Below, piece after piece: positions 6,134 through 6,261 of a stretch of DNA of 6,261 nucleotides. The stretch comes from Chitinophagaceae bacterium (lineage in GTDB: Bacteria > Bacteroidota > Bacteroidia > Chitinophagales > Chitinophagaceae). Every line of letters begins with the position of its first letter. The first letter of the stretch is position 1. The position numbers were made by a program, and so were the translations under genes. The notes below the pieces were generated by a model. That model searched no databases, was not told the origin of the DNA, and worked only from the letters and a program-made list of their open reading frames with translations. The stretch is taken from the NCBI GenBank assembly GCA_947468255.1, contig CANIMM010000194.1, positions 1-6,261 of the forward strand, in the 5' to 3' direction.

Positions 6134-6261
6134 TTAAAAAGAGCGTATTGCTCGGACACTGAATCCGTCATCCTTATTTACGTTCTCCCAAACATTATTA
6201 GTTACATTAGCTCCACTGAACCACTTGAATCTCCCTTTGCTTTGGCTGGCCTCTGTAGAAG
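6134..6261 (-). CDS. FISUMP/DUF1566-like protein, C-terminal end only
   Basis: Forty-one codons and a TAA enter from the right edge on the minus strand. The 5' part is outside the window. The residues begin STEASQSKGRFKWFSGANV and finish with a NVNKDDGFSVRAIRSF segment. The elements STE near the start, GRFKWFSG, an Asn-rich stretch, then GFSVRAIR at the very end form the classic C-terminus of FISUMP/DUF1566 domains. These are usually found in exported lipoproteins or surface proteins of Bacteroidota and Fibrobacteres and are thought to bind ligands through a C-type-lectin-like fold. Export signal and the other domains cannot be seen. After the stop come about 100 bases with a weak AT-rich inverted repeat (6047-6067), then the leftover fragment of a similar C-terminus with a strong hairpin. 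The family call rests on by-eye pattern recognition over a short stretch. Confidence 0.65.
   Translation of the reverse strand, partial: STEASQSKGRFKWFSGANVTNNVWENVNKDDGFSVRAIRSF

Noticed and set aside
1..6261. CRISPR array or tandem repeats
   Set aside because: No regularly spaced direct repeats of 20-40 bases were found on either strand.

Overview
The window reads as chromosomal DNA of a member of the Bacteroidota, probably a Chitinophagaceae- or Sphingobacteria-like lineage. The evidence is AT-rich intergenic DNA, weak or absent Shine-Dalgarno sites, and promoters of the Bacteroidota type (TTTG-N19-TAnnTTTG, textbook in front of the tRNA). The protein families also fit: an S9 prolyl peptidase, an Hsp15-like S4 protein, a solitary trmD, a short Crp-like regulator and FISUMP/DUF1566-type C-termini.

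Left part (1-3330): the C-terminal part of an M20 dipeptidase runs in from the left edge. It converges on a secreted DPP-IV-type S9 peptidase, and the two share one bidirectional terminator (630-663). Divergent from the S9 gene is a small S4-domain RNA-binding protein of the Hsp15 type. The M20 and S9 enzymes are both peptidases, one degrading small peptides and the other probably trimming peptides in the envelope, but they are convergent and not an operon.

Middle (3331-4885): a 611-base gene-free stretch holds two strong hairpins and a minus-strand promoter-like element. That element and the first hairpin could delimit an unannotated small RNA of about 85 nt. trmD (tRNA m1G37 methyltransferase) follows with its own promoter-like box, then tRNA-Glu(UUC) with a near-perfect promoter and its own terminator.

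Right part (4887-6261): beyond the tRNA the composition changes. A short GC-richer block without a recognisable gene overlaps the 3' end of a very AT-rich Crp/Fnr-family regulator on the minus strand. After more AT-rich DNA come two minus-strand C-terminal coding segments of the same family type, ending in -RPARSF and -RAIRSF. One looks like a leftover fragment. The other is the 3' end of a gene that enters from the right edge. Both resemble the C-terminus of FISUMP/DUF1566-like (C-type-lectin-fold) surface proteins. This right part looks like an accessory region next to a tRNA gene. No phage, CRISPR or complete mobile element is visible, and no complete new system can be demonstrated within the window.
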